A stretch of 64,000 nt of DNA from Diphasiastrum complanatum (GCA_029204225.1 MU832240.1:1-64000); one strand, 5' to 3'. Positions 22,042 to 32,784 are shown, numbered from the stretch's first letter. The notes: generated by a model from the letters alone, not told the origin. Translations and numbers: made by a program.

Positions 22042-22810
22042 ACATAATAGGGTTTTACCTTACTGATATTGGCGGGGGTATATATATCTCTACCATGCAT
22101 GTCGCTAAGAATCACAGTATTATTCTTAGAAACTTTCTTGAGAACATATGGACCTAACCAAATAGACATTAATTTTCCAAGGAATAATTCCCTTCTAGCA
22201 TCATAAAACAGGAACAATTGTCCTTTTCGAAACTGATACTTCTTAGCTTTGAGATCGTGGAGCTCCTTCAACCTTTTCTTTTTTCGTTCTATTTGCAACA
22301 AGGCTCTAGACCTCTTCTCATCCAGTTTGTTTAATACCAATATCCGTTCACTAATAGCAGACTCATATGGTAAATCATGTTCTTTGGAGAATCTCAGTGT
22401 CTCCAATTCGATCTCAATGGGCAATACACTCTCTACACCATAGACCAAGAAAAATGGGGTTTGGCCAGTGCTCGTTTTATAGGCTAAGTTATAAGCCCAT
22501 ACTGCAGCTGGAACTTTAGAATCCCAATCTCTTTTTCCATCAGAGATCGTCTTCTTAATGATGTCTACCAATTTCTTGTTTGTACTTTCCACCTGCCCAT
22601 TGGCAATGATATAGTTTTGCTGCCCAATCAAAGAGGGTTTCACAGGTCCCACATAGTCAATGCCCCATTTTTAAAGGGCAACTGAGCAGTCAGGGTTATT
22701 AAGGGTCTTATTCTTTTATCGGGCACTCATACCCTTTGACAAATATCACATTTTATGTAATAATTATGGCAATATCTAAATAGTGTGAAACACCAGTATC
22801 CTGCCCTTAG
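22038..22810 (-). pseudogene. M integrase with an internal core deletion
   Basis: The zinc-binding part lies at about 22810-22700 and is frameshifted (CDICQRV is readable). The core begins with a DYVGP-like first Asp near 22655. It then jumps from PSLIGQQNYII directly to ANGQVESTNKKLVDII, which carries the Glu. The usual ~70-residue stretch between them, including the second catalytic Asp (SDRGTHF in P), is missing. The rest is normal and open: VWAYNLAYKTSTGQTPFFLVYG, then the C-terminal KLMSIWLGPYVLKKV... NISKVKPYYV. It cannot catalyse integration as it stands. Confidence 0.85.
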
Positions 22811-23500
22811 GACCTTCTGTGTTGTGGCATCACCGGCAAAGTGACCCCACACGCAGAGTCGTGGCATTCTTCAAGGATAAATGAGACTTCATTGGGTAGT
22901 ACACACCTTTGGTAGAAGCCTTCAATGTCTTTCCTATACAACCTACTATTTATAACTTTGAATCTCAAAGCCTTCTTTTTCTCGGCTTTTGACAGACCTT
23001 TAGGCAATTCTAAGGTGGTCAGGTAATGGGCAACAAATACATCAATGTGAGGTTGAGAATTCTTCAAGTCATCTACTTTCTTCTCTTGACTTTCTATCTC
23101 AAGGTGATCTTCCTCTACTAGGCTATAATCACATAGACAATCCACCAAATTTTTGGCTTTGGGCGGTTTGTTTCTCAACTCATAATCGAATTCTTCTAGA
23201 ACAACAAGCCACTTGACAAGTCTATCTGGCAGGTGAAGTTTGTTCAACATGAGTTTAATAGCAGTGGTAGGAGCATAAATGACTACTTTTCGATGGATAA
23301 GATAGTGTCTGAACTTAGACACAACAAAATGTACCGCTAGGCACACTCTTTCTCCATAACTGTATCTAGTTTTGACACTCTTCAACTTGACACCAGCAAA
23401 GGCTATGGGGTGTAACACTTTTGGTTCCTCAATCTGGAACCAGGCACAATTTAGGGCCAAAGGTCCAGCAGCAACAATAAGATAAAATTCTTTGTCCCAT
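22807..23500 (-). pseudogene. M first RNase H, catalytically degenerate
   Basis: The fold is recognisable: FYLIVAAGPLALNCAWFQ, LHPIAFAGVKLKSVKTRYSYGER, FRHYLIHRKVVIYAPTTAIKLML, WLVVLEEFDYEL and then a linker to integrase. Where active Ty3/gypsy RNases H read VDASD and .TDH.AL, this one reads VAAGP and IYAPTTAI, so two catalytic aspartates are gone. The Glu in YGERVCLAV remains. The frame is otherwise open. This is the tether-like state expected when a second RNase H has taken over. Confidence 0.85.
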
Positions 23501-24806
23501 TTGGGCAGTCTGAGAAGGCATCCTTCAGATGGTCAAACACATACTGACACTCCTCAGTCCACAAAAAGGGTTTATCTTTTGCAAGGAGCTCTACTAAAGA
23601 CAAAGTGATCTTGCTATAATCTTTTAAGAATCTCCTATAATACCCTACACTCCCTAAAAAGGATCTGACACCTTTTACATTAATGAGGGCAGACATCTCT
23701 CTAACACCCTGGACTTTAGCTGGATCGGTAGTTATCTCGTCCTTGCTTATAACATGTCCAAGGAGAATACCATATGGAACCACAAAAAGGCATTTTCTAG
23801 GATTTAGTGCTACAGACTTTTCTCTGCACACTTCAAAGCATTCCTTGAGTACTCTAATGTGATCTTCAATATTGTTGGTTGCTATACAGATGTCATCCAT
23901 AAACACCTTAATGTGCTCAGATACCAGGTTTTCAAAGGATTTATTCATAAACCTCTGGTACGTGCCCGGGGCATTATAAAGTCCAAACTGCATGACATGA
24001 TAAGCATATGTGCCAAATGGAGTATTAAAAGTCATCTTAAGCTTATCTTCAGGAGCTATGGCTATTTGGTTATAGCCCGCAAAACAGTCCATAAAAGTAT
24101 ACATCTGCTCTCCAACTAATTGATCAAACATTTGGTCGATGAAGGGTAAAGGGTAGTAGTCCTTTACAGTACTCCTGTTAAGGGGTTTAAAGTCCACACA
24201 AACTCTGATTTGCCCATTCTTCTTAACTTTGGATACAATTGCCGAGTACCATTCAATGTTGGTGACAGGGAATATAAGGCCAGCACCCCTCATTTTCCGG
24301 ATTTCCTCAGCTACAGGTGCCATGAGATGTTGAGCTAACCTCCTTTGTCGTTCCCTGACAGGCTTTACATCAGGTTTTAATGGGATTTGATGGACTGCTA
24401 GAGCTAGTGGTATACCTTTAAAGTCATCATAATTCCAAGCAAATACACCCTTTGCACCTACCAAGAAGTTTGATATTAGTTTTTTGGGCTCCTTATCTAG
24501 GTGAGCATCGACTAACAACACTTTATCCTCATTATGAGCGTCACATATGATCTTATCTGCATCGGCATCTCTAACACATACTAGAGGTTCATGACCCTCG
24601 TATTGTTCAATTAGTAGCAACGTTGCTTCCTTGGAAGTAGACTCTTCAGAATCATTGGACACAGAATCTTCACCCTTCCAATACGTATCAGGGATCTCCG
24701 CCCTTTCGCTCTCAGGCAAATTCGGATATGCATTCACAACCACTCTTTTCTTCCCACGGCCAAAAATCAAATGACCACTGGGAATATCAACCAAACAATT
24801 GGCCAC
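23451..24806 (-). CDS. M reverse transcriptase
   Basis: A 451-codon open frame, beginning by frameshift from protease and not at its own ATG. An acidic N-terminal linker (residues 30-130) precedes VFAWNYDDFKGIPLALAVHQ. RT motifs follow in order: WYSAIVSKVKKNGQIRVCVDF, YPLPFIDQMFDQL, MYTFMDCFAGYNQ (catalytic Asp), HVMQFGLYNAPGTYQRFMN, IKVFMDDICIAT (catalytic Asp pair), LNPRKCLFVV, and the thumb GVRSFLGSVGYYRRFLKDY. Two usual residues are changed (QFGLYNAPG where PFGLKNAPA is typical). The end is frameshifted into the RNase H frame near 23490. It belongs to the Tat group of Ty3/gypsy. Confidence 0.88.
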   Translation of the reverse strand: MANCLVDIPSGHLIFGRGKKRVVVNAYPNLPESERAEIPDTYWKGEDSVSNDSEESTSKEATLLLIEQYEGHEPLVCVRDADADKIICDAHNEDKVLLVDAHLDKEPKKLISNFLVGAKGVFAWNYDDFKGIPLALAVHQIPLKPDVKPVRERQRRLAQHLMAPVAEEIRKMRGAGLIFPVTNIEWYSAIVSKVKKNGQIRVCVDFKPLNRSTVKDYYPLPFIDQMFDQLVGEQMYTFMDCFAGYNQIAIAPEDKLKMTFNTPFGTYAYHVMQFGLYNAPGTYQRFMNKSFENLVSEHIKVFMDDICIATNNIEDHIRVLKECFEVCREKSVALNPRKCLFVVPYGILLGHVISKDEITTDPAKVQGVREMSALINVKGVRSFLGSVGYYRRFLKDYSKITLSLVELLAKDKPFLWTEECQYVFDHLKDAFSDCPNGTKNFILLLLLDLWP

Positions 24807-25138
24807 GGTCGACCTAATAGCATAGCATATGCTTCCCTACCGGCCTGCATACGCACAACGTAAAAGTCTACTTTGGCAACTTTCCCAGCCACACTCACAA
24901 ACAACCCACTTAGTATACCTTCAGCTTTCAACCTCGAGGTGTCAGCTAGCTTCAGGGTCAAGTTCCCACCATCCACTAAATCCAAATTCAATCTCTCACA
25001 CAAGTTAGCATTCATAACATTTATTGCAGCTCCAGCATCGACTATAACATCAACAATCAACAGCTCGTCAGCAATAGCATCGACTTTCGGACAGCTATTT
25101 TCTAATCCATTGCTTGATACTTGATCTACTTCAACCAC
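24767..25138 (-). CDS. M aspartic protease
   Basis: The active site is VIVDAGAAINVM (residues about 29-40). The flap region is LADTSRLKAEGILSGLFVSV and the C-terminal signature is AYAMLLGRPW. It is open for 123 codons and overlaps the RT frame by 40 bp in another frame. Either a frameshift has accumulated at about 24800, or the element expresses Pol by frameshifting; the former is more likely given lesions elsewhere. The enzyme would process the polyprotein. Confidence 0.85.
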   Translation of the reverse strand: MVEVDQVSSNGLENSCPKVDAIADELLIVDVIVDAGAAINVMNANLCERLNLDLVDGGNLTLKLADTSRLKAEGILSGLFVSVAGKVAKVDFYVVRMQAGREAYAMLLGRPWPIVWLIFPVVI

Positions 25139-25170
25139 AATAGGCCTATGCCATCAAGTCGTCGAATTCT

Positions 25171-25539
25171 TTACACCTCCCTAAGCTCTCGCTTTACTGC
25201 TGGGGATTTTTGCAGCAACTGGAGCAAGTTGATATCTACTTTGGTCTTATGCAAATGGTCCACTAACTTGAATGGTTCGTAAGACTCCAATGCCGCTCTC
25301 CTTCTCCAGCTCTTTTTTTCAGACCTAATCGGGACATCCAGACGCTTCTTAGTGGTCTTCGCCGGATCATTAATAACATCTTTCACAACTTGGTTCTCTA
25401 TCACAGGCTCATTAGCTATAGCTGGTAATCTATCATCAGGAACATGCTTTCCTTTATTCAGAGCAGTTGCCTTTTGCGCTCTAGTCATCACTAAACATTC
25501 AGGTTGCGCCTCTTCAGGTACAACATCTATTAGGCACAT
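25171..25539 (-). CDS. M linker between nucleocapsid and protease
   Basis: A 122-codon open segment containing VMTRAQKATALNKGK and KKSWRRRAALESYEPFKLVDHLHKTKVDINLLQLL. The last motif (LL..LPFKVDI.ELL-like) is typical of the stretch ahead of protease in Tat/Athila elements. It has no enzymatic motif. It continues gag-pol after the nucleocapsid and is separated from it by a stop. Confidence 0.6.
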   Translation of the reverse strand: MCLIDVVPEEAQPECLVMTRAQKATALNKGKHVPDDRLPAIANEPVIENQVVKDVINDPAKTTKKRLDVPIRSEKKSWRRRAALESYEPFKLVDHLHKTKVDINLLQLLQKSPAVKRELREV

Positions 25540-25542
25540 AGG

Positions 25543-26190
25543 TCATCCCTCGTCAGAGTTGCCACGTAGGATAATTCGAATTGGTTCAGTAGAGTCCTTC
25601 AAAGGTCCAGCAACTCTATGGTTTTTAGGGCCAGGTTGATTGGCTTGTTCATTTGAAGCTTTAACTTTCATGTAGCAATGGTCATCAATATGGCCTTTCT
25701 TCCCACAGCTAGTACATTTAAGGTTGGGGCAATCTCTTATTAGATGATCACCCTTACAAATTCGGCAAGATAACTCTTTTGGTTGATCAGGTCGTCTCTC
25801 ACCGATCAAATTTCGTTGTCTCTTGAGGAAATTAACGTCAAGAGCTAGGGACTTCATATTTTCGGACATTACATCCATATAATTCTTTATCATATCATAA
25901 GGATTTGACGAAGATGATTTATATCCTCCCATCGCATTTTGGTCAAAACTTGCAACAACAGCTTTACCTACACTTGCATTTTGGACTTCAGTTCTTTGAT
26001 TGCTAATAGACGGCTGAGGCAACTCTGCATTTCTAACAAAAGGAGAATGTGATACAGTTGGTTGAGTTGCAGCAGCATAAGGTACAGCTTGTGGATAACC
26101 ATTCGTCCTTCTAGGGCCTGGTTGTTGTCCACCCCATGAATAGGACCTAGAGGCATTGGCTAATGCCACCACCTCTTGGGTTGATATCAT
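25543..26190 (-). CDS. M gag nucleocapsid part
   Basis: Open for 215 codons. A Pro/Gln/Ser-rich segment precedes a helical stretch (YDMIKNYMDVMSENMKSLALDVNFL). Two zinc knuckles, CRICKGDHLIRDC and CTSCGKKGHIDDHC, follow around residues 146-175. The first lacks the usual Gly before His. The frame starts within the gag sequence after a frameshift near 26195. Its role would be RNA packaging. Confidence 0.82.
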   Translation of the reverse strand: MISTQEVVALANASRSYSWGGQQPGPRRTNGYPQAVPYAAATQPTVSHSPFVRNAELPQPSISNQRTEVQNASVGKAVVASFDQNAMGGYKSSSSNPYDMIKNYMDVMSENMKSLALDVNFLKRQRNLIGERRPDQPKELSCRICKGDHLIRDCPNLKCTSCGKKGHIDDHCYMKVKASNEQANQPGPKNHRVAGPLKDSTEPIRIILRGNSDEG

Positions 26191-26194
26191 AGAA

Positions 26195-26959
26195 TTTTTA
26201 AGTAAAGTGACAGAATCCAGTCTTTAGGAGGGGCATTGGTTCCAAATTGTCTCACCAATTCCTAAATCCTCCAATTGTACTGAGACACTATCTCCCACTC
26301 TTCCTGTCTACAACCTGTAAGAGCATAGATCAGATGGTCTCTAGATTTCGGTACTTGAAATTCTCCTAGGAATTTAGTAATAAAGACACACATACTCAGT
26401 ATGTAGTATGGTTCCAAATGGTAATACCAATCACTAGCTCCCCCAAACAATGTCCCACTAAATAACAACATTTGGTGATCTTCGTCCGTTATCCTATTAA
26501 TCCAACAGGACCGGTAAAAGTCATTTACATGTTTCTCGGGATCTTCCTGAGAGGTAGCCCAATAAGAAGGCATAGCTTGGGTTAACGATTCAGGTTTGGT
26601 CACATTCGGACCAATGAGTATGGCCTGAGCACCTCTTACAACTTGGTTCGCCATTTGGTTTGGATTCAAATTCTCCTCACTACTTTCGGGAAAATCTTCC
26701 TTGAAATCAGGACCAACGTCTATACTCTTGGCTGATAAATCAGGAATTTCTTCCAAAGGTAATTCTAGCCCAACATTTTGAGTGTACTACTTATGTCTGC
26801 CAACTCTGGTTCTAGGAGAAGGGATATAGAAGTTTGTCCTAATCTCTCTAGGATAGTACGACTTCTTGTGCGATATGCGATGCCCTCACCAAGACCACGG
26901 GTTTTCTGTTTCTCAATCAGTGACTTTAAGTATGAACTGAGTGAATCTTCATCAGACAT
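26195..26959 (-). pseudogene. M gag N-terminal and capsid part
   Basis: The ATG at 26959 opens MSDEDSLSSYLKSL, 89 bp after the primer-binding site, so it is the likely Gag start. A break near 26760 is followed by an acidic stretch and the capsid-like region PEKHVNDFYRSCWINRIT... FSGTLFGGASDWYYHL... FLGEFQVPKSRDHLIYALTGCRQEEWEIVSQY. A TAG at about 26262 lies where CAG would fit. One further frameshift leads to the nucleocapsid frame. The order and motifs match Ty3/gypsy Gag. Confidence 0.82.
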
Positions 26960-27047
26960 CCAACAATAGGATTTGGGAACTAATCATTCAGTTGACACCT
27001 CACTGTACCTCCAAGTACAATAGAGCTAGAAATCGAAAAGAACTCGT

Positions 27048-27070
27048 GCTCCTCCCGGCAGACGCACCAA
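27048..27070 (-). promoter_or_regulatory. M primer-binding site
   Basis: On the - strand TTGGTGCGTCTGCCGGGAGG directly follows the LTR end TATATCCCATCA at 27071. Its form (TTGG.GC..TCTG..GG) matches the primer-binding sites of plant Tat-type elements. It fixes the LTR/internal border. Confidence 0.8.
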
Positions 27071-28860
27071 TGATGGGATATAAAATGACCCCTCAACAAG
27101 TTATCGATGCGAAGAAAATGGTAGAGGAGTCAATCTATATCTCGATTACAGTTCAAGGTAACATAAATTCTTGAGATTGATTGATCGTAGAGACCAAGCC
27201 AATCAATTGTTCGAAGGCTTTTTGGTCCTCTTCAGTCCAAGTAAAAGATTTGTCCTCCTTCAAGAGTCTCACTAATGGAGAGATGAGGGAAGAGAAATTG
27301 CTAAGAAACTTCCTATAATAACCCGCTCTTCCTAGGAAATATCGTAAATCATTTGCAGTGGTGGGAGGTAGCATCACTTTCAATCAATCAAAATCATATG
27401 GATTGAGCAATGGGTATCAGTATTTCTCTCAATCAATAGGCTTTTACCTTGTTCGTTAGAATTTCTTAATAATAGAAACTAGTATTTACAAAGTTTGATT
27501 CGTGTTCAGCTATTAGGTAGCATTGTACTTGTTCAATCAAAGCAGCGTGATTTTATAGTTCACAAACAACACTTTGTTTTAATGTGTGTTCATAAACAAA
27601 TTTTTCAAGCATTAATCAGTGAGACAGTTAGCAAATGACATATAGGTTTAGTGTTTCCCTTAGTGCGGTTAGACTGCTTTCACAACTGCCACACATCTAG
27701 CTATTGAACAAATGCCAAACAGGTAAGTAAAGTGCTCTAAGAAAAGTAATGGGAAAACAATTAGGCTTGCTCAAAAGGGAATGAGCTCCAATGGAATATC
27801 TGTTTCTCACAAGTCCGCAGACCCACACGCATGTTAGAAACAACAACAGGTAGGAAAATGGGACACTAACAGGGTTCTGAATGAACTAGGCAGCAGGTCC
27901 GCAAGGTTTACTAAGCAAGAAGGCAGCAGGGCAGGGATTGAACAGACCCGCAGACAACATGGATTGGTCCGCAAGTAGAGATTTGAGGTGGGCGAATACT
28001 GTAGGTAGGGCGTAAATCAGGGCCATTGGCAGGCATGATCAAAGGAGCGCAAATAGGAAACGCATGTGAATTTTTGAATGATAACAACACAGGTTTAGTG
28101 TACAAAACAGTAGGACCAGGCTAATCACATTTACATCTTGCACAGACAGGTCATTCATCTTAAATCCACCATTCAGGCCTGTGAAACGGAATGATTTGAA
28201 AGTTACTTTGACAGCAGTCGGTGGGCCAGCAGCCTCACACAGGGCTTCCAAGATTCTTAGAACAGGATTCGGTTTGCTTACAAGGTTGTGGAGACTTCAC
28301 GCAGGCAGAAAAAGAAAAAGGCAGTAGGTATTGGTCTTGCTCACTCACGATGGAAAGGCTTTTAAGGAGGGAAGGGCAAGATCATAAATGCATCACTCAA
28401 GAAACAAGCATGATCAAGGAGCTCAATGGATGCACCAAAACTTGTGGAGGCTCTTCTCAATTCAGCATGGAACAGGTACATTTCACAAAAGCTCCTCTTC
28501 TCAAAACGGAAGTCTCTTAAATAAGCAAGAGAGCTCCTTAGGTGGCATCCTAGTGGCATTTTCACATTACACAAATTACAAGTGGAATAATGCTCTCCAC
28601 TAGAGGTCACCATCAAAAGGTGGCTCACTCTAGTTTACGACGGGTCTACTTGCATTTATTACTTTGCCTAGAAATACTAGTTCCTACATGGTCATTCCAT
28701 CTTCCGAGATTCACCATGAGGCTTACACAGTTCTTGCTTGTCATTCATAACTAGCATTTCTCGGCTCTCATACTCGGCTCTCAGTCTTTGTTCATCTCAT
28801 TTTCTCAGAGACCTCCTTGGTCTAAGATGAGAGGTGCTCTTGGGTAGCTCTGGCCGAGCA
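27071..28860 (-). repeat. 5' LTR of the Tat-like element M
   Basis: On the - strand it starts with TGCTCGGCCAG (about 28860) and ends ATATCCCATCA at 27071, about 1.79 kb. It has a TATTTAAGAG box near 28510. Its parts recur at 1134-1632, 8581-9957 and 7006-7093. Relative to those it lacks about 190 bp near 28095, and whatever lies between 1632 and 8581 in the other copy. The outer limit is less certain than the inner one. Confidence 0.75.
27153..27383 (-). pseudogene. Captured Ty3/gypsy RT fragment in the M LTR
   Basis: This is the second copy of the RT thumb/connection fragment (LRYFLGRAGYYRKFLSNFSS... EDQKAFEQLIGLV), open for 76 codons and differing from the copy at 9740-9957 at a handful of residues. 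It is foreign to M's own pol and is carried inside the LTR. Confidence 0.85.
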
Positions 28861-31800
28861 TTTTGGAGATTCGTCAGAATCAGTCAACAGTTGAGTGACA
28901 CAAAGACTTAATCAGTAGCTACAACGTCACATGTAGGATTTGAAAATGGTCAAAGATTCTGAACAGGAAAATTATTTATACCTTAAATCACCTCCAAATT
29001 GGTAATGCCACAACACCCAGCCTCTAAATGCTAAAGATAATCAGGAGTTGATTGCAAATTTATGCTGCTCACATGAATGAAAACCATATAAAGGAGAATT
29101 GACTTATATGTTCTTCAAAAAATGGACCTAAACAATCATGCAATCAGCTCCATCATTATGGATACAGTGAAAAGAGCAATGCCAGTAGTAGAGATGAATA
29201 AGATTGGTTGGCATGCATCAATTGGGAATTTAAAAAAACAATTATCTCCTCTCCTCAACTTGACAAAATTGTTTTACTCTCAAAAATGTAGAAGCACCGT
29301 AGAGCCTTAATGATCGTCGACAATCACCATGAGCAAAAGAAATTTGCACATGCCCTTGCTGATCGTCGGCAATCAACAAGGGCATGGCGTGTTGGGTGAA
29401 CTTCTAGGGATGCGATGAGAGGCAACAGAGTACTAATTTTTAATACTACATACCTTGTTTGCCTTTCAATTATACAACTGATCGCTTGTGGAAGGCGAGC
29501 CTGTGAATTTTTGCCATTCCTAAGTATCTAAAAGCCATGACAATCTGCATGATATTTACTTCTTAAAGCAAAGGTATTTGATCACTGTCTCTGATCTCTT
29601 CTGCACAACATTGTCTATTACATCAACGATGGCATCATGAAGTACACTTGGACACTCATAATTGGATGAAAATGCTACACGGCCTGGTATCTGATCAACT
29701 ACTCATGAGCAGGCCACGAATTAACCTAGATGCTCCAAATTTTCTTGTAGAAGCTATTTACCTATATAGGAAAACACATTCTTTTTGGTCAAAAATATTT
29801 TGTATAAAAAAACACTCATTCTTGGAATATTTCCTATATGTTGTGGGTATTCCGTGTAAATAAATAAATTAGTCGAAAATAGTTGCGAGGGTCATGGCTT
29901 TGTCCATAGCCCAATGAGCACTTGTAGATAATCTATTTTGGAATAAACTTGACTTTGGACCATCTAATTAAAATAATACGAAGAGGCCAAAGTTTAAGCT
30001 TAACTTAAGTTTTTAAGTTTTGTAAAATGGTTAAAAGTCAAATGGTGGTAGGTGGGTGGGCTTCTTTTGAAGGGTGTGGATTTCAATCCTACCTTCTTGC
30101 AAGTAGCCAATAGGAAGCAAGGGTCAAGGGCCACCCCAAAGATAAAAAGGCACCTCTTATACTCATTTTCACATGCCAATAGAGAGGAGGAGACTCTATT
30201 ATTTTTTAGAGCCAAAGCATCCTCATGTGCTAATCACTCTTGCTAATGCTCTTATTGTGTTTGCTATTTGCTTTCTTTCCCATTTTTTTTGTTTTAATTA
30301 GTTATGGCTTTTCCCTTAGCATGCACATTGAGCACATGACCTTACCTCCATCTCATCTCTCTTTCTCTCTCTCCTTTCATCTACAATCTTGATGTATATT
30401 TGTTATTAGTGTTAGTGGAAGTAGTGTTAAATTGGGGTAGATTTAGAGATTAGTGTAGACTAGCAACTAAGCATAGTTAGGAACCTATCTTTGTGTTTTA
30501 ACCCTTTTGATAGGTGGAGGGTGCTCACCATCAAATCTACACACCCTACACTATATAGGAAGAGTTTTCCTATATTGTCAATGTAGAAACTGTTTAATTT
30601 TTTCTAGTGTGCGCAGTTCCTCGTTATGTGTATTTCATTCTAAGAAAATACATGGAAAACTCTCATTTTATCCTATCTAGAATTGTGGAGCTTGCATCGA
30701 GCTCGGATCCAATGGATACAAACTTCCGTCAATCCACAAATTGCAAACATCAGCTGACAGACCAAAAAGAAAATATACACTATTCTTCATCCATGGCGTA
30801 CCTGAGATTCTATGTTTATTCTCTCGCTAGTTAAAACGAGGGATACAATCTCATTTTCAAATTTGAAAAAGTTAGTTAATGAGTGTCATAGGTTCTTGAA
30901 GTCGCAGTTGCATGCATCATAATCGTGTCATGTTAACTACACATTACTAGTAAGATTAAGCTAAACTGGACCTGAAAGTCTGTCGGAGTTTTAAAATCCG
31001 GCGTTTTTTTTTGTCCTACGTGGCATTTCTTAGACGGCCCTTTTGATGTTTGTAACTCCTCTAATGCCTAGCTCCAACTATGTTATTTGGTAGTAAAGTG
31101 CAATAAAGAAAATAATATTCAAGACTTTAAGAGTAAATCAAATTATTATGAATCTAATGAAAAACTTATAAGGAAGTTGTTCCTCACTCGACCATGCAAC
31201 ATGCTAACTGAGTTCAATTTTTGTAGCTAGTGTGTTATTCTGGAAGAGATTAACCACATCCAAGCCTCCGTGAACAGGAAAAAAAAAAATCTCAGGGTTT
31301 TTGTACTATAGTCTACAATCCATCAATTCTAGATCACATGTTCATGAACTAGCTCATAGAACTAGGAGATTATATAAATGTTGGATTGATGATTATCAAC
31401 AATTAGGAACTTGAGCAATTGCGTTGTAGAAATAAATTCCCCGACTAATAGTGAAATGTAGTGTCAACCTTAATTAATGAAACTAGATATAAAAGTCAAT
31501 AAAATGTAAACTTAACTAAAATGATTATTTGTGGCTTTTCAAAACAAGTTGAAAAAATTTTGAGCATGTTATTTGGTAATTTTGAGTTAATTTTATATAG
31601 AAGTAAAATAAGGTACAACAAGAAATTGTAGCTAGTGCCACTAGGTATTTACAAACTATATTGTCTCCTTATAATGGCCAAATTTTCTCTTTCAAAGAAC
31701 TAAATACCTTTCCAATGATAACTCTGTAGTAGCTCTTATCATCACGAAGGTGCAGGTTGTGTGAGAAAAAGCATTTAATAATGTTTTTTGACCAATCAGA

Positions 31801-32450
31801 ATCTACTACACACTAAGAGTGCATGATATGTATTCATAGATAAAGATTTTGGAGATGATGGATCTGATGAGCAATGGAAAATGCCATCTAGATGCTCAAT
31901 CTCAAAAAATTTCTTTGCTTTGGAGGATGTTGTACTTTGGACACAAAATGTGAGAGACATCAAACTCGTGAGAGTTTACTTTAGCCTTTGAAATTTGAAC
32001 CTTGGCTAGCTTTTGCATTTCAGCCACCACCTTTTTTTAATGATCATTTTTGATTGAGCATTTTTCTACCTACAATGTTTCATAGGGAGCTTGCCCCATG
32101 CTCATATGTATGACAACCTCTTTCACCATCTTGTCACATTCACATTCATTCTTGATCCTCATGCTATCTTCTAAATCACGTTTTTTTAGACTGGATTGCA
32201 AGGCCATTATTGCCAGTTTGACTATGTAGAATACCTTCTCACATTTTACTACATCAATCAATATTAGGCTCAATTCTTTTAGACGTATCTTGCACAATGA
32301 ATTAACAATGAATTGTTGCCTTGCCAAGCACTAGAGGCTTTTAGTCAAATCTGATTGTAGTGAACACCCTTGTTGATATGTACGCAAAATGCAGATGCAC
32401 AAAGGATGCCCGTGAATTGTTCAATAACATGAGCGAATGAGATGTAGTTT
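28861..32450. other. 3.6 kb without a supported gene
   Basis: AT-rich DNA. Apart from the palindrome at 29349, I see only short open frames without domain signal. A homopolymer-rich area (TTTTTTTTGTCC) lies near 31000. The 29970-30260 part reads like a moderately repeated element because it has a long antisense-open frame, but I cannot place it in a family. Confidence 0.55.
29349..29386. repeat. Palindrome family, copy 1
   Basis: The arms CATGCCCTTGCTGAT and AATCAACAAGGGCATG pair over 15-16 bp around the loop CGTCGGC. The same hairpin recurs at 32451, 32502 and 32718. A degenerate relative (ATGATCGTCGACAATCA) lies just upstream at 29310. Confidence 0.85.
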
Positions 32451-32488
32451 CATGCCCTTGTTGATCGCCGATGATCAGCAAGGACATG
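32451..32488. repeat. Palindrome family, copy 2
   Basis: CATGCCCTTGTTGATCGCCG and its near-complement around a short loop. It differs from copy 1 at loop and arm positions. Several arm differences keep pairing (for example CTTG..CAAG). Confidence 0.85.
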
Positions 32489-32501
32489 AGCAAAAGTTTT
32501 T

Positions 32502-32546
32502 GCTTGTGCCTTGTTGATCACCGACGATCATCAACGAGGCACGAGC
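32502..32546. repeat. Palindrome family, copy 3
   Basis: The arms GCTTGTGCCTTGTTGAT and ATCAACGAGGCACGAGC surround CACCGACG. It lies only 14 bp beyond copy 2. The outer arm reads TGTGCC instead of CATGCCC, with the opposite arm changed to match (GGCACG). Confidence 0.85.
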
Positions 32547-32717
32547 AATTTTCAATGGTATTCACTACGCAAAATCCAGCAGCTACAAGCTATTAAAAAA
32601 TAGCAAAAGATATGTCTTGCAATCCAAGAAATGTAAGATAGACATTTACTCACCAATGCTCCATGATGGCTTATGGAAACAAGAGCTGAGTTTGGCTGCC
32701 TTGCTAATTTTTTTTGC

Positions 32718-32757
32718 TCATGCCCTTGCTGATTGCCGACGATTAGCAAGGCCATGA
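32718..32757. repeat. Palindrome family, copy 4
   Basis: CTCATGCCCTTGCTGATTGC paired with GATTAGCAAGGCCATGA around CGAC. It lies just upstream of the ORF at 32785. A partial fifth copy may lie at 32770-32812 (GCTTGTGCC.. GCCACGAGC). Confidence 0.8.
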
Positions 32758-32784
32758 AAGTTTTGTTTTGCTTGTGCCAAAGCG

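Noticed and set aside
30000-30246. Two opposite ~65-70-codon frames
   Set aside because: They are mirror frames of one AT-rich stretch; no domain or homologous copy in the window.
29349-32757. CRISPR-like or terminator interpretation of the palindromes
   Set aside because: Only four copies, irregular spacing and a plant nuclear context; no spacers or cas genes.
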